Of a stretch of 64,000 nt of DNA, positions 26,338 to 35,544 are shown piece by piece. Source of the stretch: Halolamina pelagica (GTDB taxonomy: Archaea; Halobacteriota; Halobacteria; Halobacteriales; Haloferacaceae); the NCBI RefSeq assembly GCF_900115675.1, contig NZ_FOXI01000002.1, positions 186,001 to 250,000 of the forward strand, given 5' to 3'. The translations under genes were made by a program, and so were the position numbers. Within the stretch, counting starts at the first letter, position 1, and every line of letters begins with the position of its first letter. The notes beneath the pieces were generated by a model. It did no database searches and had not been told where the DNA came from. It saw nothing but the letters and a program-made list of their open reading frames with translations.

Positions 26338-27159
26338 ATGCTGCGTGAACAGGTCGATCAGAATCCCCTTCTGACGTTCTTCGTCGTCACATTTGGGTGG
26401 ACGTGGGGGTGGGACGCTCTATATTTCACCTTCGGGTGGTGGGATACGGTTCCGACGACGTTCCCACGGCAGTGGGGCGTTCCGATTGGTGCGATAGTCG
26501 TCGTCTGGGCAAGTGAAGTCTCACTGCAGTCTTGGCTCCGGAACGTTCTCGATTGGCGGGTTCGCCCCTCCCTGTATCTCGTCGCCTTGCTCGTTCCCTT
26601 CGCGATTACGAACGTACGGGAAGTGTTTCGGGCACTGGGTGGCGGGTCACTGGCTTACGCTCCCCCGGGAGCGCTGTACCTCATCCTGCTCTTCCTTTTC
26701 GCCAACACACTCCTTTTCGGCGGGGTCGAGGAGATCGGCTGGCGCGGGTTTCTCCAACCGAGACTGCAAGAACACACGTCAGTCCTGACTGCGGGGATCG
26801 GGATCGGGGTGGTTTGGTGGGCGTGGCATCTCCCGTTGTTCCTCGGACACCGCAACTTCGTTCTCGAGCCGGTGCCCCTCCTAGCGTACACGGTATTCGT
26901 GATCGGCGCGTCAGTCGCGTTCGGTGCGTTCGTCAACGTCACGGGCGGCAGCGTCCTCCCGGTGATGGTGATGCACGCGTCGACGAACGTTGGTGCACTT
27001 CTAGAGGGGTCCGGGGGCACGCTGGACAGTTCGGCGCTGCTCACCCTCGTCGTCGGATCAGGGTCGTGGTGGTTGATAGTCTTCGCGCTCGTCGTCCTAT
27101 TCGGGCGGTCCTTGACACCGGAATTCAGGTCCCACAGCGGTCCTCGTGTCGACCCGTAA
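26338..27159 (+). CDS. CPBP family intramembrane metalloprotease (Rce1-like)
   Basis: A 273-aa protein with about seven hydrophobic helices. The three family motifs are visible: EEIGWRGFLQ (catalytic Glu131-Glu132 region), WWAWHLPLF, and MVMHASTNVGALL. CPBP proteases cleave prenylated or other substrates within the membrane; many prokaryotic members act in stress or bacteriocin-like immunity, with no established haloarchaeal substrate. Trp content near the N-terminus is high (GWTWGWDAL). It has no operon partner; the next gene is convergent. Confidence 0.87.
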   Translation: MLREQVDQNPLLTFFVVTFGWTWGWDALYFTFGWWDTVPTTFPRQWGVPIGAIVVVWASEVSLQSWLRNVLDWRVRPSLYLVALLVPFAITNVREVFRALGGGSLAYAPPGALYLILLFLFANTLLFGGVEEIGWRGFLQPRLQEHTSVLTAGIGIGVVWWAWHLPLFLGHRNFVLEPVPLLAYTVFVIGASVAFGAFVNVTGGSVLPVMVMHASTNVGALLEGSGGTLDSSALLTLVVGSGSWWLIVFALVVLFGRSLTPEFRSHSGPRVDP

Positions 27160-27302
27160 TGGGTTCTTTCTACTGTAACGATTTGCCTCACGAAGGGTCG
27201 TCTGAAACGCAGGACGGCGCCGTTAGCGCGTGCTGCGGCCGTCGCTTCGATCCCCCACTGCAGCACGGTCGGGTTCGACCACCGAGATGGCTACTCGTGC
27301 GA

Positions 27303-30179
27303 TCAGGGCTGTTCGTACTCGACACCGCTGATCACGAAGCGAGCACCACCGGCAGAGCCCTCTTCCACACGTATGTCCCATCCGTGAACTTCGACAGCCC
27401 GCTCGACGATACTCAGTCCGAGTCCGGTCCCATCGGAATCCGACGAGTGGCCTTCCTCGAATACGGTCGACCGGTCCGACACTGGAATCCCGGGACCGGT
27501 GTCCTCGACGTAGAAACCGTCGTCCCGGTTCCCGACGGTCACGGAGACGCCATCGCCGCCGTGTTCATACGCGTTGCCAAACAGGTTCTCGAAGACCTGT
27601 TTGAGACGGGTCTCGTCGGCGCGTATCGTCCCTTCCAGGCGGTTGGTGAACGTCGCGTCGGCCGTGTCGACGCTGCCCCAACAGTTGTTCACGATCGTCG
27701 CGAGGTCGATCAGTTCGCGCTCTTCGACGGCCGTTTCGGATTGTGACAGGGAGAGCACGTCCTCGATGAGCGTTTCAATACGACCGAGGGCAGATTCGAC
27801 GTGGTCGAGGTGGTCCCACTCTCCCGATTCTCGAGCGAGAGTGAGTCGGCCCTGTGCCACGTTTAGCGGGTTCCTGAGGTCGTGGCTGACCATGCTGGCG
27901 AACCGCTCGCGTTCCCTGCGATTGGTGACGTTCTGGGTCATCGCTATCCCTGCGTAGACCGCACCGTCGGTGTCCTCGACGGGAACGGTCTGTACCTGGT
28001 AGGTTCGATTCATGAAGGGGAGTTCCTTCCGCTGGGACTCCCCGTCGAGTGCAGCCTGGCACATCTCGATGAAGGGCGACGGGATCTCGCCGTCGAGCGC
28101 TTCCCGGACGTGTAGCCCTTCGAGACCCGCAGGATCGAGGCCGGCGTCTTCGAGTCCCTTGCCAGCGGCGACCTGAAACCGCATGTCGGAATCGAACAGG
28201 AAGACGCCACCGTTGGGGAAATTCTCGGCAACGATGCGATAGCGTTCCTGGGTCTGTTCGAGTTCACGTTTGCGTGCTTTCTCCTCGCTCACGTCTGTTG
28301 TGACCGCGATCAGTCCGGTAACCGAATCGGCCTCACCTCGCAACGGTGCCGCGGAGATTCGCAGATCGACGGTCGTGTCGTCGCCCGTCTGGCGCTGGAC
28401 CTCGAGGTTACGGATAGTCTCCCCTGCCAGGACGCGTTCGAGGCGTTCTTCGAAGTCGGAAGCCTGGGAAGGGTTAAACAGGTCGAGGGAGTGGATTCGC
28501 TCACCGAGAACGGCCTCCGCCTCGAACTCGAACACCTCCGCGGCCGCGTTATTCCACAGTTGGATGGCTCCAGTGGCATCGAGTGCCAGTATCGGCTCGG
28601 GGGAAAGGTTGACCATGGTTTCGAGCCGGTTCGCCGTCGCCTGGAGGACTCGTTCGCGTTCCTTGCGCTCGCTTATGTCGCGGCTGACGATGAGATGCTG
28701 GCCGGGGACGATGTCGGTTTTGGCCGTGTACTCGATGGGGCTGACCCCGCCGTCGGGACTGACGATGTCCAGTTCGTCGCGTTTCATCTTGCTGGACTGG
28801 ATCTCCCCCCATTCTGCCTCGAAGTCGAACTCACTGGGGAGGAACTCCTGCATCGACCGTCCGAGCAACGCCTGTCGGTCCTCGCCATAGATGCGGGCGG
28901 CTTCCGCGTTGACAGCCAGAATCCGCGCCGAATCGTCAGTGATCGTCATGCCGTCACCTGCCTCCTCGAAGCTCGCTTTGTACTGGTCGCGCGCGCGACT
29001 GAGTTCGGTCAGTTGGTCGTCATTGCTGCCCATCGGCCCCCGTGGTACGGTGATCGTCAACGTCGTTCCGTCGTCAGTGATTGCCGGAGTGATCGTCCCA
29101 TCGTTACTACTGACGATCCAGTGCGCCAGCCACAGACCCAGTCCAGAACCGTGTTTCAGCGGGGTCTCCTCACCGGTCTCGAGCACGTCGGCTTCGTCGC
29201 GGGACAGCCCCGGCCCGTCGTCTGTTATCCGGATTTCGACCGCCTTCGGAACGGTCTCTACGGTGACGGTGACGGTCGGGGAATCACTACCGTGCTTGGC
29301 GGCGTTTTCGATGAGTTCCTCGACCGCCCGCCCGAAACTCGTCAGTATCGACGCCTGCGCCTCTTGTTCGGCCGCTATCGTAACGTTCGCGTTCGGGTAC
29401 GACTGTTCGACGGAGTTCACGCAATCACGCACGAGTGAAACGATGTCGGCGGGCTCCCGCTCCTGGTCAACGGCAATAACAGAGCTCAACTGGCGGGCTT
29501 TCTCACTCAATTCGAGGATCGAATCGATCTTCTGGAGGGCCATTTGCCTCATGGTATCGTTGTCCCGTTTGCCGCCCACGAGCTGGGTGTACCCACGGAT
29601 GACGGTCATCCCGTTGCGGAGGTTGTGTCGAAGCACCCTGTTGAGCACGACGGCGAGGTTGGTCTGTTGGTGGAGTTGTGCCTCGTGTCGCTCCCGTTCG
29701 AGTTCGCGTTCGAGCATCTGGGCAATGAGTTCGGCAAACATCGTCTCATCCTCACTGAACTGCTCTTTCCGGGGGTTCTCAGCGACGAAGCAGACCGTTC
29801 CGTACGGCTTCCCGTCGAGGATGAGCTTCGTCCCGTGATAGCAGTGCAGTCCGTGCTGCTGGAACGCTGGATCGTCAGCCCAGCCCTGGTTCGGGGCCTC
29901 ACTGACTGCGATCGGGGCGTCCGCCTCGATCGTTCGCCGACAGTACGTTGTGCCGAGGTCTAGTTCGAGCCCCGGCGGGAAGTCGCCACCCGGTCCGTCG
30001 GTACTGACTATCGCCTCCCAGTGCCCGGTCTGCTGGTCGATCTGCGTGAGATGTCCGTTGTCCGCATCGAGATACCGTCTGCCGAGTTCGAGAGCCCCTC
30101 GTGCTTTCTGTTCGAAGGTGTTCTCGCTCCGTAGCAACTCGTAGAGGTCGCGTCTCGCTTGCTGTCCGGACTCGCTCAT
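27303..30179 (-). CDS. Tandem dual histidine kinase: GAF-HisKA-HATPase-PASx3-HisKA-HATPase
   Basis: About 958 aa from the Met at 30179 (MSESGQQARRDLYEL). The N-terminal half is a full kinase: GAF about 10-160, HisKA with H185 in VLRHNLRNGMTV, HATPase with ELIENAAKHG, DDGPGLS and GSGLGLWLA. It continues in the same frame into three PAS units (about 395-510, 515-630, 635-755) and a second full kinase: H766 in MVSHDLRNPLN, then NLFGNAYEHG, DTGPGIP and GTGLGLSIV. Two complete kinase cores in one chain is unusual. No internal stop or frameshift separates them. The second core resembles that of the kinase at 19540-22599. Upstream in-frame codons run antisense through a transposase remnant and are excluded. 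Confidence 0.88.
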   Translation of the reverse strand: MSESGQQARRDLYELLRSENTFEQKARGALELGRRYLDADNGHLTQIDQQTGHWEAIVSTDGPGGDFPPGLELDLGTTYCRRTIEADAPIAVSEAPNQGWADDPAFQQHGLHCYHGTKLILDGKPYGTVCFVAENPRKEQFSEDETMFAELIAQMLERELERERHEAQLHQQTNLAVVLNRVLRHNLRNGMTVIRGYTQLVGGKRDNDTMRQMALQKIDSILELSEKARQLSSVIAVDQEREPADIVSLVRDCVNSVEQSYPNANVTIAAEQEAQASILTSFGRAVEELIENAAKHGSDSPTVTVTVETVPKAVEIRITDDGPGLSRDEADVLETGEETPLKHGSGLGLWLAHWIVSSNDGTITPAITDDGTTLTITVPRGPMGSNDDQLTELSRARDQYKASFEEAGDGMTITDDSARILAVNAEAARIYGEDRQALLGRSMQEFLPSEFDFEAEWGEIQSSKMKRDELDIVSPDGGVSPIEYTAKTDIVPGQHLIVSRDISERKERERVLQATANRLETMVNLSPEPILALDATGAIQLWNNAAAEVFEFEAEAVLGERIHSLDLFNPSQASDFEERLERVLAGETIRNLEVQRQTGDDTTVDLRISAAPLRGEADSVTGLIAVTTDVSEEKARKRELEQTQERYRIVAENFPNGGVFLFDSDMRFQVAAGKGLEDAGLDPAGLEGLHVREALDGEIPSPFIEMCQAALDGESQRKELPFMNRTYQVQTVPVEDTDGAVYAGIAMTQNVTNRRERERFASMVSHDLRNPLNVAQGRLTLARESGEWDHLDHVESALGRIETLIEDVLSLSQSETAVEERELIDLATIVNNCWGSVDTADATFTNRLEGTIRADETRLKQVFENLFGNAYEHGGDGVSVTVGNRDDGFYVEDTGPGIPVSDRSTVFEEGHSSDSDGTGLGLSIVERAVEVHGWDIRVEEGSAGGARFVISGVEYEQP

Positions 30180-30434
30180 CGCAGTGGCCGGGGTGGGAAA
30201 CCTTTCGCGAATCCCGTTCTCGAGCGCCGACAACTCGGAGGAGTTCCCGCCATCACACCGCTTGCGGGGACCCTGTCGCTGTGGGTGATCTCCATCGTGT
30301 ACCCTACTCGCTCGTCCGACGGATGCCGATTCGGCTTGGTCTACCAAGATGAATAACATGCCACCGAACCGTTCGGTGATCCCAGGTGCCAAGCGCGGCG
30401 CTGTTGGCCTGCCGGAAGCGCCAGCGGCTCGGGT

Positions 30435-30833
30435 CACGTCGCGGTTGACGAGACCGTGATCCGGCTCGACGACGAACGGTTCTGGCTGTATGCGGCGGTC
30501 GATTCCGACACGAACCGCTTGCTCCACGTCAAGCTCTCTCCGACCAGCAATCAAACGATTACCGAGATGTTCGTCGCTGAACTCCGCGACAAACGTCTCG
30601 TCGATGATGCACTCTTTCTCGTCGATTCTGCACCGTGGCTGCAAGCAGCTCTCCACCGGCACGACCTCGATTGCAGATACGAGAAACACGGTAATCGGAA
30701 CCGCGTCGAACGTGTCTCTCGAGAGCTAAAACGCCGAACCGACCGGTTCTCAAACTGTTTCAGCCATGCCGACGCAAACACCGTCGAAAATTGGCTTCAA
30801 TCGTTCGCCTTCGCATGGAACCAGCTTGTCTGA
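30435..30833 (+). pseudogene. IS6-family (ISH-type) transposase, N-terminally truncated
   Basis: The frame starts inside the DDE catalytic domain at VAVDETVIRLDDERFWLYAA and runs to a stop at 30833. Visible marks of this family are LFLVDSAPWLQAAL (second Asp region), HGNRNRVERV (catalytic Glu) and NCFSHADANTVENWLQSFA. The N-terminal half, about 90 residues including the HTH, is missing, so the copy cannot transpose. I could not find matching terminal inverted repeats. It lies just upstream of the dual kinase gene in the opposite direction and may have brought in or disturbed its promoter. Confidence 0.8.
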
Positions 30834-30902
30834 ACACTCCCCCCAACAGAGCGGAAAGAGTTATTTCGGGACGTGAACCCGGGAGTTCGAATGATGTTTC
30901 GA

Positions 30903-32357
30903 TCACCAATTGTGTTGGTTGACAACGCCACGGCCGTATTGTCGCATCGCACGTAACAGTGGTCGTGCAGACACGCGTCGGAGTATCGATTTCTTCGGAG
31001 GTGTACTGCCGGCGAGTGACGTTTCCCAGCCAGTACGGGTCTGCAGGCGTTCCCGTTCTCGCGTGGCGGCTGTGCGAACGCGCTCGACGTCCATCGATCG
31101 GACCGCCCGTTCCTCCATCAGGACCTCACCGTCAACGACGACCGTCTCGACATCCCCCGCAGTGACCGAGTTCGTCAGCACCGACGGGAGATTGCTGTAT
31201 GGCTGGTGGCGGGGGGTATCGACATCGATTATGGCCAAGTCGGCGCGTTTCCCCGGTTCGAGGCTCCCGATCTGGTCGTCGAGACCAAGCGCACGTGCGG
31301 CGTCGATGGTAAGCATTTCGAGGAGGTCGTACGAGGACCATTGCTGGGCTCCGTATTGGAAGTTCGACAACATTCGGGCGTGTTTGGCTTCCTGGATGAG
31401 GTCCCAGGAATCGAACCAGAACGGATCGTCCAGGCCGATGACGACGTTCGCGTCGAACTCTCGAAGCGCCGGGAGCGGGAACCAGGTTCGATTCCCGGCC
31501 TGAAAGTAACTGTACACCGTCGGACAGTGAAGCACGTGCGCGCCGGCGTCGGCGATCCGTCGCGCGTCGTCCCGGTTTGCGTGCAGTAGGTGAGTGAGCA
31601 GCGTTCGCTCATCGAGGAGGCCGTATCGGTCGAGCAGGTCGAGCGGGTCGTCGGCACCGCTTCCCGCCGCCATGGTGTCGGCCTCAGCCGAGTCGTACAG
31701 GTGAGTGTGGAGACGCAAGTCGGGGTAGTCGGCTCGCAGTTCAGCCACACCCTCCCAGAGTTCCCGCGAACAGCCGGCTTCACCGCCCGGTGCGATACTT
31801 GCGGTGACACGCCCCTCGTAGCTGTCGTGGTAGGTATCGATGAACCGACGGGCGTCCGCGAGTTGTTCGGACGCGGAGGCGGGGTTGACGAAGTCTGCAA
31901 GCTCCGGGCCGATCACACCGCGTACCCCGGATTCACCGACGGCTTCCGCCCCGAGCTCCGGCGTGAAGTCCATCGCGTTGACCGTCGTGACGCCGTGTGT
32001 GAGTTGCCGCAGGCAGGCGAGTTCCCACGCGGCTTCGAAGAACGATTCGCCCAGGGTCGGTTCGGCGGTGTGGTACAACGCGAAGGCCTCTTTGAGCAGT
32101 TCACTGCCGTCGAGCTCGCTGAACAACCCCTGGACGAGCGTGAAATCGGTGTGGCGGTGGGCGTCAATGAGGCCAGGAATCACGATCTTGCCGCTGGCGT
32201 CGATCACATGCTCTGCAGTTGAGTCCCGATCCGCGGGGTCAGTCGGTTCGACTGACGAAATAGTTCCGTCCGTCACCCGAATAGAGCCGTTCTTCAGTAT
32301 CTGATTCTCTCGATTCACCGTGACGACGGTCGCATCGTGAATCAGGAGATCAGTCAT
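30903..32357 (-). CDS. Amidohydrolase / chlorohydrolase-family metal-dependent hydrolase (copy 2)
   Basis: A 484-aa paralogue of the protein at 16943-18412 with the same domain order. Metal ligands: H67 and H69 in DAHRHTD, His in LHTHLYDSAEAD, His in LLTHLLHANRDD, catalytic Asp in GLDDPFWF. C-terminal beta domain: GSLEPGKRADLAIID and VETVVVDGEVLM. Start chosen at 32357 (MTDLLIHDATVVTV), where homology to the first copy begins. The residue after the first metal His differs (R here, T there) and so does the substrate-side loop (VHTHLLELEES versus LHTHLYDSAEAD), so the two may prefer different substrates. It is transcribed towards the transposase remnant. Confidence 0.85.
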   Translation of the reverse strand: MTDLLIHDATVVTVNRENQILKNGSIRVTDGTISSVEPTDPADRDSTAEHVIDASGKIVIPGLIDAHRHTDFTLVQGLFSELDGSELLKEAFALYHTAEPTLGESFFEAAWELACLRQLTHGVTTVNAMDFTPELGAEAVGESGVRGVIGPELADFVNPASASEQLADARRFIDTYHDSYEGRVTASIAPGGEAGCSRELWEGVAELRADYPDLRLHTHLYDSAEADTMAAGSGADDPLDLLDRYGLLDERTLLTHLLHANRDDARRIADAGAHVLHCPTVYSYFQAGNRTWFPLPALREFDANVVIGLDDPFWFDSWDLIQEAKHARMLSNFQYGAQQWSSYDLLEMLTIDAARALGLDDQIGSLEPGKRADLAIIDVDTPRHQPYSNLPSVLTNSVTAGDVETVVVDGEVLMEERAVRSMDVERVRTAATRERERLQTRTGWETSLAGSTPPKKSILRRVSARPLLRAMRQYGRGVVNQHNW

Positions 32358-32558
32358 TAGCCGATGTGTTCGTCGGCTCACCTCAATAACATATTGGCAC
32401 GTCTCTGCTGAATGTGCGTCCTATACTCACCAACCTGGGCTAACGATCAACGAGATCTGGCGGGGTCACTGTCGATCAGTTCGCAGGTTCGTTCTGACGG
32501 TTGATTCATTTGATCCAGGGTGAAATCAAACCCTGGCGAATAGTTCTTTGACACCCTC

Positions 32559-33215
32559 TCATCGAGTAAGAGCGTCGAATACCCGCTCCTCGATCTTTCG
32601 CAGGTGCTCCCCCGCGGTGGTGGGCGCAATCCCGATGCGCTCAGCTACGTCGCGTTGCGTTGCTTCCCGAGGTGCATTATAGAAACCAACGTCAACAGCG
32701 GCTTCAAGCACCTCCTGCTGGCGTGTCGTCAATACCCGACGGAGGGAATCTGTATCTGGATCGTAGCTCCCGGTTTCAACAATTTCGAACGAGAGCGAAA
32801 GTTCCTCATCGACACGGTGAAAGACGTCTTGAAACGCCGAGTCGCTCCCCACAAAGGTGACTCGAACCGACCCATCAGCATTGATTGGAACTGGAGTCTC
32901 GATGACAACATGTGACCCACGCTCGAGTTCGAGCAAGCGCCGTGTCTCGGTTGAGGGTTCGAACTGGTTCACTGCCATCCACCGGTCGACTCCAGAGACG
33001 AGATACTCGTCGACGAGCGAGGACTCGGACATGATTGCTTCGTACCGGTCGGAGTCACCACTCCCCTCAGCGAAGACCAACACTGTCTCGTCCGCGAGTA
33101 GTTCGATGTGGTGAATTGCTTCCCGGGTAATCGCCGGTTCCTCCCGTAACTTTGCCCCGACAGGATGGAATCCTCCGTCGTCACCAGGAGTCATCTCGAC
33201 ACTGAGATACCGCAT
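32559..33215 (-). CDS. Bat-type transcription regulator with C-terminal HTH_10
   Basis: A 218-aa regulator. The N-terminal 150 residues form the sensor part typical of haloarchaeal bacterio-opsin-activator-like proteins. The C-terminus carries the HTH_10 domain: LTTRQQEVLEAAVDVGFYN, then ATQRDVAERIGIAPTTAGEH and LRKIEERVF. Start chosen at 33215 (MRYLSVEMTPG) with a TATA-like TTTTTATT about 28 bases upstream. It is divergent from the FAD monooxygenase gene across 86 bases, which suggests it controls that gene. Confidence 0.87.
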   Translation of the reverse strand: MRYLSVEMTPGDDGGFHPVGAKLREEPAITREAIHHIELLADETVLVFAEGSGDSDRYEAIMSESSLVDEYLVSGVDRWMAVNQFEPSTETRRLLELERGSHVVIETPVPINADGSVRVTFVGSDSAFQDVFHRVDEELSLSFEIVETGSYDPDTDSLRRVLTTRQQEVLEAAVDVGFYNAPREATQRDVAERIGIAPTTAGEHLRKIEERVFDALTR

Positions 33216-33301
33216 CGACAGGAGAGTATCTGCAATTCCAATAAAAAAGACCGTGTTTGACCGGCAGGCACGTCTCCACCATCGGGGCCGTATTATCACC
33301 T

Positions 33302-34513
33302 ATGGAACACACCGCTGACTCGAACGACATCGCAATTATCGGTGGCGGCATCTGTGGGCTTACGACCGCCATCGCTCTTGAACAGCGAGGACTGTCGCCG
33401 ACAGTCTACGAAGCGGCATCTGAATACCGTCCGGTGGGTGCTGGAATCCTCCTCCAGACGAATGCGTTATTGGTGTTTGAACGTTTGGGAATCGCAGACC
33501 GGATCCAGTCCGCGGGGGTGGTACTTGACGATACTCGTATCCTCTCACCGAGCGGGCGAGTGCTGCAACGATTTGACCTCGACGACGTCGAACGAACGTA
33601 CTTCGACTATGGCTACGTTGCAATCCACCGTGGCGATCTCCAACGGATACTCCTTGACGAACTCGACGTAGAGGTCCGTACGGGCAAGGCCTGTACGGCC
33701 GTCGACGACACGGACTCGCCAACCGTTCGATTCGAAGACGGGACCCGTATCCACCCTGACATAATCATCGGCGCGGACGGTATCAACTCGAACGTTCGCG
33801 ACGCGGTCGCACCAGAAACCGAAATACAAGCGCGTGATACTGCGGTTTATCGAGCTGTCACGACCTGTGATTTGCCCGGGCAGTACCAATCAACGGGATT
33901 GGAGGTCTGGGGGCACGGCACCTACACTGGTGGTGCTCCTATCGGTTCGGACCGGTTTTACTGGTTCGCTACGGTTCCGAACCGGTTTGAACCCGCGACC
34001 AGTAACCGCCAGAATCGTACGGATTGGGTGCGCGAATATTACAGCAACTTCCCAGAGCCAATCCCCACTGCGATCGAATCGTTCGGTTCCGACGACATCA
34101 TCACGACTGGTCTCACAGACGTACCAAAACTCGAACAGTGGTATCGCGGGTCCGTTGTTCTCGCCGGTGACGCAGCCCACGGGATGCTACCCTTCGCCGG
34201 GCAAGGTGCAGCACAGGCGATCGAGGACGCTGTCGCGTTAGCTACCGCACTCACCACACGAGCTGATCCCACGGCAGCTTTCGAAACATACGAACGAGAG
34301 CGAAAACAGCGTGCTGGCCGTATCCGCACCGAATCTCGCTGGCTCGGATCGCTCGGGACTACTCAGTCGTATTTCGCATACCGAGCACGGAACGTTGGGG
34401 TCAATTTGCTGCCCGATAGCGTCGTTCGTTACGTTCGTCGTAATCGAATAACGAATACCTCACTCTCAGAGAAACCAATCGGGGACTCGACAAGTGTCCC
34501 ATGGTCGGGGTAA
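33302..34513 (+). CDS. FAD-dependent monooxygenase (PHBH/salicylate hydroxylase type)
   Basis: A 403-aa flavoprotein. Visible motifs: N-terminal Rossmann IAIIGGGICGLTTAIAL, mid-chain GADGINSNVRDAV (the DG motif) and the C-terminal GDAAHGMLPFAGQG. This is the class-A aromatic hydroxylase layout; members oxidise phenolic compounds, ubiquinone precursors or carotenoids using NAD(P)H. No ring-cleavage or other pathway gene is adjacent, so the substrate is open. The start at 33302 (MEHTADSND) places the Rossmann motif about 10 residues in, as usual. It belongs to the lower-GC island and is divergent from a Bat-type regulator. Confidence 0.88.
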   Translation: MEHTADSNDIAIIGGGICGLTTAIALEQRGLSPTVYEAASEYRPVGAGILLQTNALLVFERLGIADRIQSAGVVLDDTRILSPSGRVLQRFDLDDVERTYFDYGYVAIHRGDLQRILLDELDVEVRTGKACTAVDDTDSPTVRFEDGTRIHPDIIIGADGINSNVRDAVAPETEIQARDTAVYRAVTTCDLPGQYQSTGLEVWGHGTYTGGAPIGSDRFYWFATVPNRFEPATSNRQNRTDWVREYYSNFPEPIPTAIESFGSDDIITTGLTDVPKLEQWYRGSVVLAGDAAHGMLPFAGQGAAQAIEDAVALATALTTRADPTAAFETYERERKQRAGRIRTESRWLGSLGTTQSYFAYRARNVGVNLLPDSVVRYVRRNRITNTSLSEKPIGDSTSVPWSG

Positions 34514-34663
34514 GGGATGGCTGGTTCGGGCTTCAGCGGTATCTAGCCGAATGAGATTCTGGACGGGGAACGGATCGTTCTCACCCTCACGTTTTCTTCG
34601 TCAACGTAGTGCTAAACGCGCCCGTCGACAACACTTGTCGATGCCGCTGAATCCGGTTCCGGA

Positions 34664-34946
34664 TCAGCTCCCCAGGCGCCGAGACGTCGGCGTCGCGTGC
34701 GCTGTCAAGTCCGCATCGACGGCGGCCTGGACGCGCTCGAAGAGGTCGGGATGCTGATCCTGATAGCGGCCGAGGTGGTAGCCGCAGTACGCGATGTCGC
34801 CGCCAACGCTGTGCCACGGAACGCGGTAGACGGCGTCCTCGTCACAGGCTCTCTCCCCACACGAAGTGGAAGGGTCGACGGGGCCGACCTCTGCCTCGAG
34901 GAAGGACTTGCGGCGGCGTTGAACCGCGAGAAGACTTGCCCGCAGC
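34664..34946 (-). pseudogene. Start-less open frame with CxxxxC-type motif
   Basis: A frame ending at 34664 reads LRASLLAVQRRRKSFLEAEV, then STSCGERACDEDAVYRVPW and GDIAYCGYHLGRYQDQHP, ending ATPTSRRLGS. The Cys/His spacing and amphipathic helices look coding, but no start codon lies in frame near its 5' end. An ATG at 34950 sits in another frame and overlaps the upstream small ORF's stop by ATGA, so a one-base change near the start may have broken it. I do not recognise the family. Confidence 0.4.
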
Positions 34947-35066
34947 TCATGGCTGATACCTGCCGTCGGCGAGCGCGGGGCAGTCCTGGTGGTCTTCGGT
35001 GATCGGGAGTCCACAAAACTCGCAGATGAGCGGCTCTCCGTCGGAGAGCGAACTCGTACGCACCAC
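34947..35066 (-). CDS. Small CxxC protein (39 aa), possible remnant
   Basis: From GTG at 35066 the frame reads SDGEPLICEFCGLPITEDHQ and ends CPALADGRYQP. CxxC followed by His and Cys is a zinc-ribbon-like pattern. The open frame extends further 5' (DALCFRATGDEV) without a start, so this could be the end of a truncated gene. Its stop overlaps an ATG (ATGA), a normal operon junction in this genome. Confidence 0.35.
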   Translation of the reverse strand: MVRTSSLSDGEPLICEFCGLPITEDHQDCPALADGRYQP

Positions 35067-35231
35067 CTCGTCCCCCGTCGCGCGGAAGCAGAGGGCGTCG
35101 ACCCGCCCTCCTCCGGGGAGGTTAATCGCTCCGGGAAAGGGAAGTTACGGAAACTCTGAATGCCGATAATCCGCACGTAGAAACGCGTAGCGTTGAAACT
35201 GGGAACTCTTGATGCGGCAGTAAGGTTCGAG

Positions 35232-35303
35232 TGGACTCGCGGGGATTTGAACCCCGGGCCTTCCCCGTGCCAGGGGGATGATCTACCACTGATCTACGAG
35301 CCC
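35232..35303 (-). tRNA. tRNA-Ala(GGC)
   Basis: Read on the minus strand, a complete cloverleaf is visible. The acceptor arm is GGGCTCG paired with CGAGTCC (one G-T pair) plus discriminator A. The D arm is GATC/GATC. The anticodon stem TCCCC/GGGGA encloses the loop CTGGCAC with anticodon GGC, reading GCC alanine codons. The T arm is CGGGG-TTCAAAT-CCCCG. There is no encoded CCA and no intron. It lies at the right edge of the low-GC island, the kind of place where integrating elements insert, though no duplicated 3' end was found. Confidence 0.93.
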
Positions 35304-35544
35304 GCGAACGCATCCAACCGTACCCCGGTTTCGTTATTAAGGGCTTCGATGCCCGACGGCGTGTGCGGCGGCGCCACATCGACACCGTCGCGGATGGAAA
35401 GCCATTAAGCCCCTCGCCGGCCACTCACCCATGGGAACAGCACGGCCGCAAATCTGACTCGCCCGGGCGACCGGGCTTGGGATTGCGGAAGTGTACCGAC
35501 GTGTAGTCGGTCTTTTCGCGGTCAGTGCCGTTCCAACTCAGACA

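Larger units (their letters stand above)
34514..35231. other. 700-bp degenerate gap at the right edge of the island
   Basis: It contains only fragments on the minus strand (listed separately) and no intact recognisable gene. GC returns to core levels across it. The tRNA-Ala gene borders it on the right. Confidence 0.4.

Noticed and set aside
30180-30689. 170-residue N-terminal extension of the dual kinase
   Set aside because: It is antisense to the IS6 transposase fragment and shows no domain; the Met at 30179 precedes a normal GAF start.
35232-35303. tRNA 3' end as an attL/attR site of the island
   Set aside because: I could not find a second copy of the tRNA 3' segment near the left edge, and there is no integrase, so integration at this tRNA is not supported.
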